From Thiocapsa marina 5811 (GTDB lineage: Bacteria; Pseudomonadota; Gammaproteobacteria; Chromatiales; Chromatiaceae): a stretch of 64,000 nucleotides of DNA. The DNA is taken from positions 196,501 through 260,500 of the forward strand of contig NZ_AFWV01000002.1 of assembly GCF_000223985.1 (NCBI RefSeq). The letters run 5' to 3'. The notes under the pieces were generated by a model, which ran no database searches, was not told where the DNA came from, and saw only the letters and a list, made by a program, of their open reading frames with translations. The translations under genes and the position numbers were made by a program. This document shows, one piece after another, positions 15,954 to 25,145 of the stretch. Positions within the stretch are counted from its first letter, which is position 1; each line of letters opens with the position of its first letter.

Positions 15954-18900
15954 ATGAGGACCGAGATACCGGAAGACTTTGTCGACCCCTCGCGCTGGCA
16001 GGCCTACGCCTCGGGACGGGCGCAGCTCCGGCTGCAGTGCGATACCGGTCCCGACGCATCGGCGCTGCGGCTCGACTTCGACTTCCACGGCGGTGGCGGC
16101 TTCGTCGTCGCCCGCCGTCCCGTGACGCTGACGCTGCCGCCGGCCTACTGTCTTCGGCTCGCCCTGTGCGGCGCGATGCCGCCCAATCGGTTCGAGCTGA
16201 AGCTCGTCGATCCGGGCGGGACCAACGTCTGGCGCTACCAGCAGGAGATGCCCGTACTCGACGGCGACTGGCATGTTCTCGAGATCCCGAGCCGCCTGAT
16301 CGACTTCGCCTGGGGGCCGGCCGGCGGCGGTGTCGCGCGCGAGATCGGTGCGATCGAGATCGCGATCGTCGCAGGCTCCGGCGGGCGAGGCCATCTGTGC
16401 GTCGCCGACCTTCGCATGGAGGACCGCACGCCGCCCTGGCCTCCCGAGATCGAGGCATCGGCTGCCCTGCCTGGACATCCGCCGCTGGCCGTCCTCGACA
16501 CCGGATCCGAGAGCGACTGGCGTGCCGGCAGCGGTTGCGGGGAGGCATGGCTCACGTTGGATTTCGGCCGCGAATGCGAGTACGGCGGATTGATCCTGCA
16601 CTGGAGCGACCCCGCGTACGCCCCGGCTTGCGCGCGCGCCTTCCGCGTGCAGGCATCGAACGACCGGGAGCAGTGGCGCCTGATCTACACCGCCACGCGT
16701 GCCGGTGGCGCCTGTAGCTTCGTCGGCCTGCCGAACGCGTCCTCGCGCTATCTGCGCCTTGCGCTCGATCCGGGGCCCGACGGCACCTATCCGGCGCTCG
16801 GATCGATCGAGCTTCAGCCCGATGCCTTTTCGCGCTCCGCCGACGAGCTCTTCCATCATGTCGCCGCGCGCGCGCCGCGCGGGCGCTATCCGCGTTGGCT
16901 CTATCGCGAGCAGACCTACTGGACGGCGGTGGATGTCCCCGACGGGGGGATTCCGGCCCTGCTCAACGAGGACGGCTCGATCGAGGTCGGTCCCGCCGCG
17001 GGCCGGGGCGCCGGCTGGACGCTCGAGCCCTTCCTGTTCATCGACGACGATTTGCTCGGCTGGGCCGAGCTGGCGCCGATACCGTCTCTGGAGCAGGGCG
17101 AGCTGCCGATCCCCTCGGTGAGCGGGGCGGGGGCCGGTCTGGTCCTCGCAACCATCGCCTATGCGGCCGGTGCTCTTGGGCAGCGGGTGCTCTATGCACG
17201 GTATCGTCTGGAGAATCGACGAGACACCCCGGTTGCGGCCACACTCTTCGTCGCGGTGCGCCCCTTCCAGATCTCGCCGCCGTGGCAGGGCTATGCCGAC
17301 ATCGGCGGCGTGAGTCCGATCCATCGGCTTGATTATCGCGACGGTCGGGTGCGGGTGAACGACGCGGAGGTTCTGATCCCGCTGAGCGCGCCGAGCGGCT
17401 TCGGCACGGCGACCTTCGATCAGGGTGCGATCATCGATCGGCTCGCCCTCGGCCGGCTCCCGCCGGACCAAACGGCGGACGACCCGCTCGGCTTCGCCTC
17501 GGGTGCGCTGCGGTTCGATCGGGTGCTCCCGCCCGGCGGGGTCGAGGAGGTCGTGATCGCGATCCCGTTCGCCCGAGACTGTGCGGGGTCGGACGTGGAG
17601 GCGCTGCGTCTCGGGCGCTGGCTCGATGCGGACGCAGGATTCGCCGAGGCGGTGCGCGACTGGTCGCAGCGGCTCGGCGCCGTTGCCTTCACGCTGCCGC
17701 CCTCGGCCCGCATCCTCGCGTCGACCGCCAAGACGGCGCTGGCCCACATCCTGGTCAACCGCGACGGTCCCGCCTTCCAGCCCGGGCCGCGTCGCTACAC
17801 CCGCTCCTGGATCCGCGACGGCGCGGTCATGTCCGCCGCGGTGCTGCGCATGGGCTGCCGGACCGAGTCGGCCGACTTTATTCGCTGGTACGCAGGGTTT
17901 CAGACCGAGGCCGGCGAGGTGCCCTGCTGCGTCGATCACACCGGCCCGGATTGGCTGCCCGAGCACGACAGTCTCGGCGAATTCATCTTCGCCGTCGCCG
18001 AGCCGGTGCGTTTCACCGGCGATCGGCAGCTCGCGGCGGATCTCTGGCCTGCCGTGTGTCGCGCGGTGGCCTATCTGGAGCAGCTGCGCGCCAGTCGGTT
18101 GACCGATGCGGAGCGCACGCCCGAGCGTCGGGCCTGTTTCGGTCTTCTGCCCGAGTCGGTGAGCCACGAGGGCTATCTCGCCCAGCCGGTGCACGCCTAC
18201 TGGGACGATCTCTGGGCGGTGCGCGGGCTCAAGGATGCCGCCTGGCTCGCCGAGATCCTCGGCGAGGATGCCGAGCATGCGCGTCTGACCGCGCTCTGCG
18301 AGGATTTTCGCAGCACGCTCTACGCCTCGATCGCGCTGACCATGTCCGAGCGCGGGATCGACTTCATCCCCGGCTCGGTGGAATGGGCCGACCCCGATCC
18401 GACCGCCATCGCGGTGGCCCTGACCCTGATCGACGAGGGCCATCATCTGCCCGAGGCGGCCTTGCAGCGCACCTTCGAGGCGCTGCTGGATCGCTTTCGC
18501 GCCATGCACGATCAAGGCGTGGACTGGACCAACTACAGCCCCTACGAGGTCCGCGTGGTCGGAGCCCTCGTCCGGCTCGGGCGCCGTCGCGAGGCCCATG
18601 AGGTTCTGCGTGTCCTCCTTGCCGATCTGCGCCCGCCGGCCTGGCATCAGTGGCCCGAGATCATCTGGCGGGATCCGCGCGCGCCCGGCCATCAGGGCGA
18701 TCTGCCCCATGCCTGGATCAGTGCCGAGTATGTCCTGGTCTTCCGCGATCTGTTCGCCTACGAGCGCGAGGCGGACTGCTCGCTCGTGGTCTGTGCGGGG
18801 ATTCCGCGTGAGTGGCTGGATGAGGGCCCGGTGAGCGTGACCGGTCTGCCGACCCGGGACGGCCACCTGGATCTTCATCTCGGGCGCGGGGCGGGGGATG

Positions 18901-19073
18901 CCTTCGAGCTGAGTCTCTCCGGACTCGACCGGATCCCGCCGGGCGGGATCCGCTTCGCCCCGCCGCTCGATCTCGCGTCGCGGTCGATCTGCGTGAACGG
19001 CGAGCCGGCGGACGAGGTCACGGCGACCGAGCTGGTGATCCGGGCCTTGCCGGCGCGCGTCGTCGTGACCTGA
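15954..19073 (+). CDS. Discoidin (F5/8 type C) plus (alpha/alpha)6-barrel glycoside-hydrolase-like protein
   Basis: A 1039-residue protein without signal peptide. Residues roughly 170-300 look like a discoidin/F5-8C carbohydrate-binding domain (LDFGRECEYGGLILHWSD, FRVQASNDREQWRLIYTA, SRYLRLAL). The middle is beta-rich. From about residue 575 an (alpha/alpha)6 barrel follows, with RRYTRSWIRDGAVMSAAVLR, PEHDSLGEFIF, PESVSHEGYL, HAYWDDLWAVRGLKDA and PHAWISAEYVLVFRDLFAY, reminiscent of GH15/GH63/GH94-type enzymes and debranching enzymes. Reaction and substrate are unknown; the neighbouring GH94 and mdoG/mdoH genes point to beta-glucan. The ATG at 15954 was chosen over an upstream frame with non-coding composition. 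The stop is 53 bases before the GH94 gene. Confidence 0.72.
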   Translation: MRTEIPEDFVDPSRWQAYASGRAQLRLQCDTGPDASALRLDFDFHGGGGFVVARRPVTLTLPPAYCLRLALCGAMPPNRFELKLVDPGGTNVWRYQQEMPVLDGDWHVLEIPSRLIDFAWGPAGGGVAREIGAIEIAIVAGSGGRGHLCVADLRMEDRTPPWPPEIEASAALPGHPPLAVLDTGSESDWRAGSGCGEAWLTLDFGRECEYGGLILHWSDPAYAPACARAFRVQASNDREQWRLIYTATRAGGACSFVGLPNASSRYLRLALDPGPDGTYPALGSIELQPDAFSRSADELFHHVAARAPRGRYPRWLYREQTYWTAVDVPDGGIPALLNEDGSIEVGPAAGRGAGWTLEPFLFIDDDLLGWAELAPIPSLEQGELPIPSVSGAGAGLVLATIAYAAGALGQRVLYARYRLENRRDTPVAATLFVAVRPFQISPPWQGYADIGGVSPIHRLDYRDGRVRVNDAEVLIPLSAPSGFGTATFDQGAIIDRLALGRLPPDQTADDPLGFASGALRFDRVLPPGGVEEVVIAIPFARDCAGSDVEALRLGRWLDADAGFAEAVRDWSQRLGAVAFTLPPSARILASTAKTALAHILVNRDGPAFQPGPRRYTRSWIRDGAVMSAAVLRMGCRTESADFIRWYAGFQTEAGEVPCCVDHTGPDWLPEHDSLGEFIFAVAEPVRFTGDRQLAADLWPAVCRAVAYLEQLRASRLTDAERTPERRACFGLLPESVSHEGYLAQPVHAYWDDLWAVRGLKDAAWLAEILGEDAEHARLTALCEDFRSTLYASIALTMSERGIDFIPGSVEWADPDPTAIAVALTLIDEGHHLPEAALQRTFEALLDRFRAMHDQGVDWTNYSPYEVRVVGALVRLGRRREAHEVLRVLLADLRPPAWHQWPEIIWRDPRAPGHQGDLPHAWISAEYVLVFRDLFAYEREADCSLVVCAGIPREWLDEGPVSVTGLPTRDGHLDLHLGRGAGDAFELSLSGLDRIPPGGIRFAPPLDLASRSICVNGEPADEVTATELVIRALPARVVVT

Positions 19074-19126
19074 GCCGAGTCTCCGGCTGCCGGGTTTTTT
19101 TGTCACGCCTATCACGGACCCTCACG

Positions 19127-22100
19127 ATGGACACTGATCGCTACAACCGACCGCAGGTCGCGCCCCCCGTCGAGTATCGGCTCACGAACGGGCGCTATGC
19201 GGTGTCGTTTTCGGAGGTCGGCAGCGGTGCGTCCTCATTGGACTGGATCGGCCTGACCCGCGGACGGACGGATCCCGTGATCGACGATCTGGGCTCGGTC
19301 CTCTATCTGCGCGATCTGGAGACCGGGCGTTTTTGGTCTGCGGGCTATCAGCCGACCCGCGTCCCGGCGACGCTCTACCGCTGTCGCGCGATCGGCGAGG
19401 GTTCCGAGGCACGCGTCGAGCTCGAACGCGAGACCGAGGAGCTGCTGACCCGTCTGAGCCTCGGCGTCGAGGCCGCGTCCGATCTGGAGTGTCGCCGTCT
19501 GAGCCTGCGCAATCGATCCGCGCGTGCGCGGCGCATCGAGGTGACCAGCTATCTGGAGGTCGTGCTGAACGACCCGAACGCGGACGCCGCCCATCCGGCC
19601 TTCAGCAAGCTGTTCGTCCAAACCGATCGCGACACCGACTCCGGCGCACTCTTGGCCCGACGCCGGCCGCGTGCCGCCGAGGAGCGATGGCCCTGGCTGG
19701 TCCACGCCGTTGCGGGCGCGCAGCCGATCGAATGGGAGACCGATCGTCGACGCTTCCTCGGACGCGGCGGCAGCCCGCATGCCCCGGCGGCCTTGATCGG
19801 CACGGAGTCCCTGTCCGGTGCGCTCGGCAGTGTCCTGGATCCGATCCTCGCCTTGCGCGTCGTCGTCGAGCTCGCACCCGAGGGGGAAGACGAGATCCTC
19901 TTCCTGACCGGGGTGGCGGAGGGGCGCGAGGCGGCCTTGGATCTGATCCAACCCTTTCGAAACGGACGCGACGCCCGGTCCCCGGCGGGGCGGTTGTCGC
20001 AGCCTCCGGAGTCCGCGACGACGACGGCGCCGCCATGCGCCGACACGGATGCGATCGACCGGGACGGGGCAGCCCTGCGATGCTTCAACGGACACGGTGG
20101 ATTCTCGTCGGATGGTCGTGTCTATGTGATCCGCCTGCCTTGGCACCGGAGCGCGCTGCTCCGTCCGCCTCAGCCTTGGATCAACGTGGTCGCGAACGAG
20201 CGTGCCGGGTTCCTGGTCAGCGAGACGGGCGCGGGCTACACCTGGTGCCGCAACAGCCAGGCCAATCGACTGACCCCTTGGTTCAATGACCCCGTCGGCG
20301 ATCCGCACGGCGAGGCACTCTATCTGCGCGACGAGACCGAGGGTGATTCGGAAGCGGTTGCGCGGGACTGTGAAGTCTGGTCGCCCCTGCCGGGTCCGCG
20401 CCCGGCGCCGGTGGCCTACGAGGTTCGCCACGGTTTCGGCTATTCCGCGTTTCGCTCCGATTACAAGGACCTGGAGCAAGAGGTCACGCTCTTCGTGCCG
20501 CGTCGTGACCCGGTCCGTATCCTGCGCATGCGCCTGACCCATCGCGGGACGCACCCGCGCACGCTCTCGACCTTCGCGTATCAGCATCTGGTCTTGGGCA
20601 GTCAGCCGAGCACCCCCGGCGCGATCGAGACCGCATTCGATCCGAAGCGCGACATCCTGCGCGCAGTGAATCCGGCTGCGGGCGACTTCGCCGGTGCGAT
20701 CGTCTTCGCCGCGACCCTGGTCACGCGCGGTCGGGTCGAGCCGGTCGGCTTCGGCTGCGATCGCGCTGAATTTATCGGCCGTCATCGCGACCTCGTCTCC
20801 CCGGCCGTGGTCGTCTCCGGCGCCGATCTCCGCGATGCCGACGGCCCTGGCCTGGACGCCTGCTTCGCGCAGCAGTCGAGGATCCGGCTTGCCCCCGGCG
20901 AGACGGCGGAATGCGTCTTCCTGCTCGGGGAGTGTCTCGACGAGGCGGAGCTGGATGCCCTGCTCGCACGCTATCGCCGTGCGAATGCGGTCGCCGAGGC
21001 CCTCGCCGAGGTGACGGGGTTCTGGACCGACCTGACCGACGCACTCCGGGTCGAGACCCCGAGCCCGGCGATCGATCTTATGCTCAACGGCTGGCTGACC
21101 TACCAGAACCTGGCCTGCCGCCAATGGGCGCGCTCGGCCTTTTATCAGTCCGGCGGCGCCTTCGGCTATCGCGACCAGCTGCAGGACGCCTCGGCCCTGG
21201 TCGGCCTGCGCCCGGATCTGACCCGCGCCCAGATCCTGCTGCACGCCGCTCATCAATTCACCGAGGGCGACGTGCTGCACTGGTGGCATCCCGCCCCTCT
21301 GGAGCGTGGTCTGCGCACCCGTTTCTCGGACGATCTGCTCTGGCTGCCCTTCGTGACGGCCGACTACATCCGCGCGACCGGCGACATGGCGATCCTGGAC
21401 GAGTCCGTCCCGTTTCTGAAGGCGCCGCTGCTCGCGCCGGGCGAGGACGAGGTCTACCTTCGGCCCGAAGACAGCGGCGAGTCGGCCGACCTCTACGCGC
21501 ATTGCTGTCGGGCGATCGACCGTTCGCTCGCGCGCGGCGCACACGGTCTGCCGCTGATGGGGACGGGTGATTGGAACGACGGGATGAATCGCGTCGGGCG
21601 TCTCGGGCGCGGGGAGAGCGTCTGGATGGGCTTCTTCCTGTATCGCATCCTCGCCGATGTGCTGCCCATCTGCGAACGGCGTGGAGACGCCGCGCGCGTC
21701 GCCGCCTACGCGGCCTATCGCGACGCACTCATCCCGGCACTCGAAGACGCCGGCTGGGACGGGGCCTGGTATCGCCGCGCTTACGACGACGACGGCCTTC
21801 CGCTCGGCTCGCACACCGACAGCGAATGTCGGATCGATGCGCTCGTGCAGGCCTGGTCCGTGCTCTCGGGCGCGGTCGATCGCAGCCGTGCCGAGCAGGC
21901 GATGGCCGCGGTGCACTCCGAGCTGATCGACGAGGACCGAGGTCTCATCCGCCTGCTCGCGCCGCCCTTTGTCGACACGCCGCAGGATCCGGGGTACATC
22001 AAGGGCTACGTGGCAGGCGTGCGCGAGAACGGCGGCCAGTACACCCACGCGGCTTGCTGGGCCGTGATGGCGTTTGCCGAGCTCGGTCACAACGCGCGCG

Positions 22101-22582
22101 CGGCCCCGTTGCTCGAACGCCTCACGCCGGTCTGGCACACGAGCACGCCCGAGCGGTTGGCCAACTACGGGCTCGAGCCCTACGTGGTGGCGGCCGACAT
22201 CTACGGCGTGGACCCGCATGTCGGGCGCGGCGGCTGGAGCTGGTATACCGGCTCCGCCGGCTGGCTCTATCGGGCGGCGCTCGAGTCGGTGCTCGGGCTG
22301 CGTGTCGAGGCGGGGCGCACGCTGCTGATCCGGCCCTGCATCCCGAGCGATTGGCCCGGATTTCGGATCCTCTACCGCCTCCCCGACGGGGCGACGCGTT
22401 GCGACATCCGGGTCGGGAATCCGCATGGAGGCACCGAGGTCGTCGTCGCCCGTTTGGACGGGCAGGACGCGGCGCTCTCGGCGGGAACGGCGCGGATCGT
22501 CCTGCCGGTCCCTGCGCGGCTCTATCGGATCGAGATCGAGCTGGGTCGGCGAGTCACCGAGGGCGATGATTTCGCGGCCTGA
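19127..22582 (+). CDS. GH94-type beta-glucan phosphorylase / NdvB-like C-terminal-domain protein
   Basis: A 1151-residue protein of the glycosyltransferase-36 (GH94) type. The catalytic-acid motif GTGDWNDGMNRVG is near residue 813. RNSQANRLTPWFNDP, SAFYQSGGAFGYRDQLQD, HWWHP...GLRTRFSDDLLWLPF, QYTHAACWAVMAF and GGWSWYTGSAGWLYR are all family blocks. GH94 enzymes reversibly phosphorolyse beta-glucosidic bonds to glucose-1-phosphate. The long N-terminal region resembles the C-terminal half of cyclic beta-1,2-glucan synthase (NdvB), but the GT84 synthase part and membrane helices are absent. A free cytoplasmic beta-1,2-oligoglucan phosphorylase is the best guess. An upstream in-frame TTG at 19100 exists; the ATG at 19127 was preferred. 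Confidence 0.85.
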   Translation: MDTDRYNRPQVAPPVEYRLTNGRYAVSFSEVGSGASSLDWIGLTRGRTDPVIDDLGSVLYLRDLETGRFWSAGYQPTRVPATLYRCRAIGEGSEARVELERETEELLTRLSLGVEAASDLECRRLSLRNRSARARRIEVTSYLEVVLNDPNADAAHPAFSKLFVQTDRDTDSGALLARRRPRAAEERWPWLVHAVAGAQPIEWETDRRRFLGRGGSPHAPAALIGTESLSGALGSVLDPILALRVVVELAPEGEDEILFLTGVAEGREAALDLIQPFRNGRDARSPAGRLSQPPESATTTAPPCADTDAIDRDGAALRCFNGHGGFSSDGRVYVIRLPWHRSALLRPPQPWINVVANERAGFLVSETGAGYTWCRNSQANRLTPWFNDPVGDPHGEALYLRDETEGDSEAVARDCEVWSPLPGPRPAPVAYEVRHGFGYSAFRSDYKDLEQEVTLFVPRRDPVRILRMRLTHRGTHPRTLSTFAYQHLVLGSQPSTPGAIETAFDPKRDILRAVNPAAGDFAGAIVFAATLVTRGRVEPVGFGCDRAEFIGRHRDLVSPAVVVSGADLRDADGPGLDACFAQQSRIRLAPGETAECVFLLGECLDEAELDALLARYRRANAVAEALAEVTGFWTDLTDALRVETPSPAIDLMLNGWLTYQNLACRQWARSAFYQSGGAFGYRDQLQDASALVGLRPDLTRAQILLHAAHQFTEGDVLHWWHPAPLERGLRTRFSDDLLWLPFVTADYIRATGDMAILDESVPFLKAPLLAPGEDEVYLRPEDSGESADLYAHCCRAIDRSLARGAHGLPLMGTGDWNDGMNRVGRLGRGESVWMGFFLYRILADVLPICERRGDAARVAAYAAYRDALIPALEDAGWDGAWYRRAYDDDGLPLGSHTDSECRIDALVQAWSVLSGAVDRSRAEQAMAAVHSELIDEDRGLIRLLAPPFVDTPQDPGYIKGYVAGVRENGGQYTHAACWAVMAFAELGHNARAAPLLERLTPVWHTSTPERLANYGLEPYVVAADIYGVDPHVGRGGWSWYTGSAGWLYRAALESVLGLRVEAGRTLLIRPCIPSDWPGFRILYRLPDGATRCDIRVGNPHGGTEVVVARLDGQDAALSAGTARIVLPVPARLYRIEIELGRRVTEGDDFAA

Positions 22583-22986
22583 CCCGTGTTGCGACCGCTC
22601 TCGGGGGCTTCACGTAGACCTGCTGCTCACTTAAGATGTGTAGGTATATTGACCTGATTGACGGCGGTGGAGAAGGAGCCCGAGTCCCTTGCTCCGGATC
22701 GATATCGCGTCGCACGCCAGCGTCATCCTCACCTTCGCGGTGCTTACCGCGGGCCGGCCGATCGGTCGGCGCCGCGGCGGCCGTGCGTCGACGGCGAGTC
22801 CGCGGCGATCGATCCGAATCCCTCCTCGACGATTCCGATGCAAGGGCGCGGCCGAATACCGAGCCTCGCGATGGCGGTTGTCCGGATCTCACGGGCGCCG
22901 CACCCGACACCGACGCTTCCGCCATTCACGAGACTAAAACGCTCTCCGACCGGCATCTCTTACTGGACAACCTGGCGCTTCCGACT
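22583..22986. other. Intergenic before mdoG, about 400 bases
   Basis: Frames here are arginine-rich and look non-coding. It probably holds the promoter and leader of the mdoG operon, but no clear -35/-10 pair was identified. Confidence 0.45.
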
Positions 22987-24552
22987 ATGAATCGATCACG
23001 CGACATCAAACGCATCTCCGTCGGCCTGCTCGTTGCTTTTACGATGGCGCTGGCGGGAGAGACCTTCTCCCAGCCCGCCGCCGCGCCGGAGGATGCCGGC
23101 GTGCCCGGTGCCTTCACCTTTGCAAGTGTCGTGCGCCGCGCCGCCGAGTTGGCGCAGGAGCCCTATCAAAGGGATGCGCCCGAGCTTCCCGATGCCTTTG
23201 CATCGCTCGACTACGACGGGTTTCGCGATATCCGTTTTCGACCGGATCACTCTCTTTGGCGCGGCGACGGGCTGCCGTTTCAGGTCCAGTTCTTTCATCG
23301 CGGATTCATGTTCCAGGACCGGGTAACCATCAATCTGATCGACGGGGATGAGGTCACACCGGTCGAGTTTTCGACCGAGCTGTTCGATTACGGCAAGAAT
23401 TCCGTCCCCGAGCAGATCCCGCACGACTTGGGATTCGCGGGCCTGCGTTTGCTCTACCCGATCAATCGCGACGATCTCTTCGACGAGGTCGCGGTTTTCC
23501 TCGGTGCGAGCTATTTCCGCGCGGTGGCCCAGAATCTGAATTACGGGATCACCACGCGTGGTCTCGCGATCGACACCGGTCTGTCGACCCGCGAGGAGTT
23601 TCCGCTGTTTCGCGAGTTCTGGATCGAAAAGCCGGCCGAGGACGCCGTCGAGATCACGGTCTATGCACTCATGGACAGCCCGAGCGTCGCAGGCGCCTTT
23701 CGGTTCGTGATCAAGCCCGGGCTCGAGACGACCATGGATGTTAAGAATCATCTCTATTTCCGGGACCCGGTCGAGAAGGTCGGCATTGCGCCCTTGACCA
23801 GCATGTTCATGCACGGCGAGCTCACCGAGCGGTTCATGGATGACTTCCGCCCCGAGGTGCACGACTCGGACGGACTCATTATCGAGACCGGAACGGGCGA
23901 GCGCATCTGGCGCCCCTTGACCAATCCGCTCGGTCTGCGCATCAGTACCTTCCAGGTCGAGAACCCGCGGATGTTCGGTCTGCTGCAGCGCGACCGCGAC
24001 TTCGCCCACTATCAGGACCTCGAGGCCCACTACCACAACCGCCCGAGCGCGCAGGTCGAGCCCATGGGCGAGTGGGGCAAAGGTGTGGTCGAGCTGGTCG
24101 AGATCCCGAGCACATCGGAGCGCTACGACAATATCGTCGCCTTCTGGACACCGGAGCGTCGCGTCGAAGCCGGCGACGAGATGGAGTTTGCCTATCGTCT
24201 GAGTTATGCGGCCGATCCCGAGGCGCGCCTGACCGGAGGCCGCACCTTGGCGACGCGCATCGGCGCTGCCGGCACGGACCAGCTGGATTCGGATCGACGC
24301 AAGTTCGTCGTGGATTTCGTCGGCGAGACCTTGTCGGAGCTGCCCCCGGATACCCCGGTCATGGCGACCGTGACCACCTCCTCGGGCGAGCTGTCGCCCC
24401 CGATTGCACAGCACAATCCGGAGACCGGAGGCTGGCGCCTCTTCTTCGAGCTGACACCCGAGCGCGGTCGAACCGCGGAGCTGCGGGGCTTCCTCTATGA
24501 CGGGAGCGATGTGCTGTCGGAGACCTGGAGCTTTGAATGGATCCCGCAGTGA
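22987..24552 (+). CDS. mdoG: Periplasmic glucan biosynthesis protein MdoG/OpgG
   Basis: A 521-residue secreted protein. The Sec signal peptide (about residues 1-30, ending near FSQPAAA) is followed by the MdoG fold. Landmarks are FASVVRRAAELAQEPY, LDYDGFRDIRFRPDHSLWR, PFQVQFFHRGFMFQDRVTINLI, the SYFRAVAQNLNYGITTRGLAIDTG segment, MFMHGELTERFMDDFRPEVHDSDGL and NPRMFGLLQRDRDFAHYQDLEA. MdoG is needed for osmoregulated periplasmic glucan synthesis, probably acting on or guiding the nascent beta-glucan in the periplasm. Length is normal. The open frame extends about 117 codons upstream of this ATG, but that part does not look coding. Its stop is overlapped by the next gene, so mdoG, the unknown gene and mdoH form one operon. 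Confidence 0.94.
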   Translation: MNRSRDIKRISVGLLVAFTMALAGETFSQPAAAPEDAGVPGAFTFASVVRRAAELAQEPYQRDAPELPDAFASLDYDGFRDIRFRPDHSLWRGDGLPFQVQFFHRGFMFQDRVTINLIDGDEVTPVEFSTELFDYGKNSVPEQIPHDLGFAGLRLLYPINRDDLFDEVAVFLGASYFRAVAQNLNYGITTRGLAIDTGLSTREEFPLFREFWIEKPAEDAVEITVYALMDSPSVAGAFRFVIKPGLETTMDVKNHLYFRDPVEKVGIAPLTSMFMHGELTERFMDDFRPEVHDSDGLIIETGTGERIWRPLTNPLGLRISTFQVENPRMFGLLQRDRDFAHYQDLEAHYHNRPSAQVEPMGEWGKGVVELVEIPSTSERYDNIVAFWTPERRVEAGDEMEFAYRLSYAADPEARLTGGRTLATRIGAAGTDQLDSDRRKFVVDFVGETLSELPPDTPVMATVTTSSGELSPPIAQHNPETGGWRLFFELTPERGRTAELRGFLYDGSDVLSETWSFEWIPQ

Positions 24553-25145
24553 GTGCGCAGATCGCCGACGCATTGCATACGCCATTCGACGGCGGCGAGC
24601 CGGTGGCCGCATCGCCCGCCGACTGGGGGCAGGCTGCGCCACGTGTCGCCCGTTATCTGCGGGCGCTCGGGGTTCGCGACCGGCGTGATTCGGAGCTCTT
24701 GATGGCGAGAATCCGCGACCGATTCGAGCATCGGGTCGAGACAAACCTCGTCGCAAGCGCCGTGGAAACGGGTATCGAGGAGGCATCCGATCTGCTCGAT
24801 GAGTGGTTGGCCACCGAGCTCGGTTCGGACGTCCCGGGGCCGATGCGGGGCGTGGCCCGCGCCGTGGTTCTAAGCGGCGCGGTTCCCGGCTGGGTCGGCG
24901 TCTGGTCGGGACGCACGCCCCAACACGGTGATCAATCCGGCAATCGGCCGATCGGCGAGCGCATCCGTGCCGGCAGTCTTGCGCCCGTCCCGGATCTAGC
25001 GCCTCTTTCCATGGTGACGCAGCGCATCGATCCCTGCTGTTATCGTCTCTTCCGACGGCTTGCACGCCGGCTGCGCTGGGCGCGTTCCGGATCGATTCCC
25101 GGCTCTGTTCAGCGTCGGCAAGCGAATCGCGGACGATCCGTATGA
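24537..25145 (+). CDS. Unknown protein overlapping both mdoG and mdoH
   Basis: A 202-codon frame starting at an ATG 16 bases before the end of mdoG and ending in an ATGA overlap with mdoH. The first 110 residues look genuinely coding: MDPAVSAQIADALHTPFDG, PADWGQAAPRVARYLRALGV, and RDSELLMARIRDRFEHRVE suggest amphipathic helices. After about residue 110 the peptide is richer in Arg and Ser. No family is recognised. MdoH here lacks the roughly 130-residue cytoplasmic N-terminal segment of the E. coli enzyme, so this gene may supply a split-off or replacing N-terminal part. That is inference. Translational coupling on both sides supports a role in glucan synthesis. Confidence 0.55.
   Translation: MDPAVSAQIADALHTPFDGGEPVAASPADWGQAAPRVARYLRALGVRDRRDSELLMARIRDRFEHRVETNLVASAVETGIEEASDLLDEWLATELGSDVPGPMRGVARAVVLSGAVPGWVGVWSGRTPQHGDQSGNRPIGERIRAGSLAPVPDLAPLSMVTQRIDPCCYRLFRRLARRLRWARSGSIPGSVQRRQANRGRSV

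Noticed and set aside
19075-19101. T-run after a short GC stem between the discoidin and GH94 genes
   Set aside because: The stem is only 4-5 bp, and the genes are 53 bases apart on the same strand, so read-through is more likely than termination.
15924-19115. Very long minus-strand open frame opposite the discoidin protein gene
   Set aside because: High-GC antisense shadow: it is Arg/Gly/Pro-rich without family motifs, while the plus strand carries clear domain blocks.
19235-22426. Very long minus-strand open frame opposite the GH94 gene
   Set aside because: Antisense shadow of a GC-rich gene; no domain recognised.
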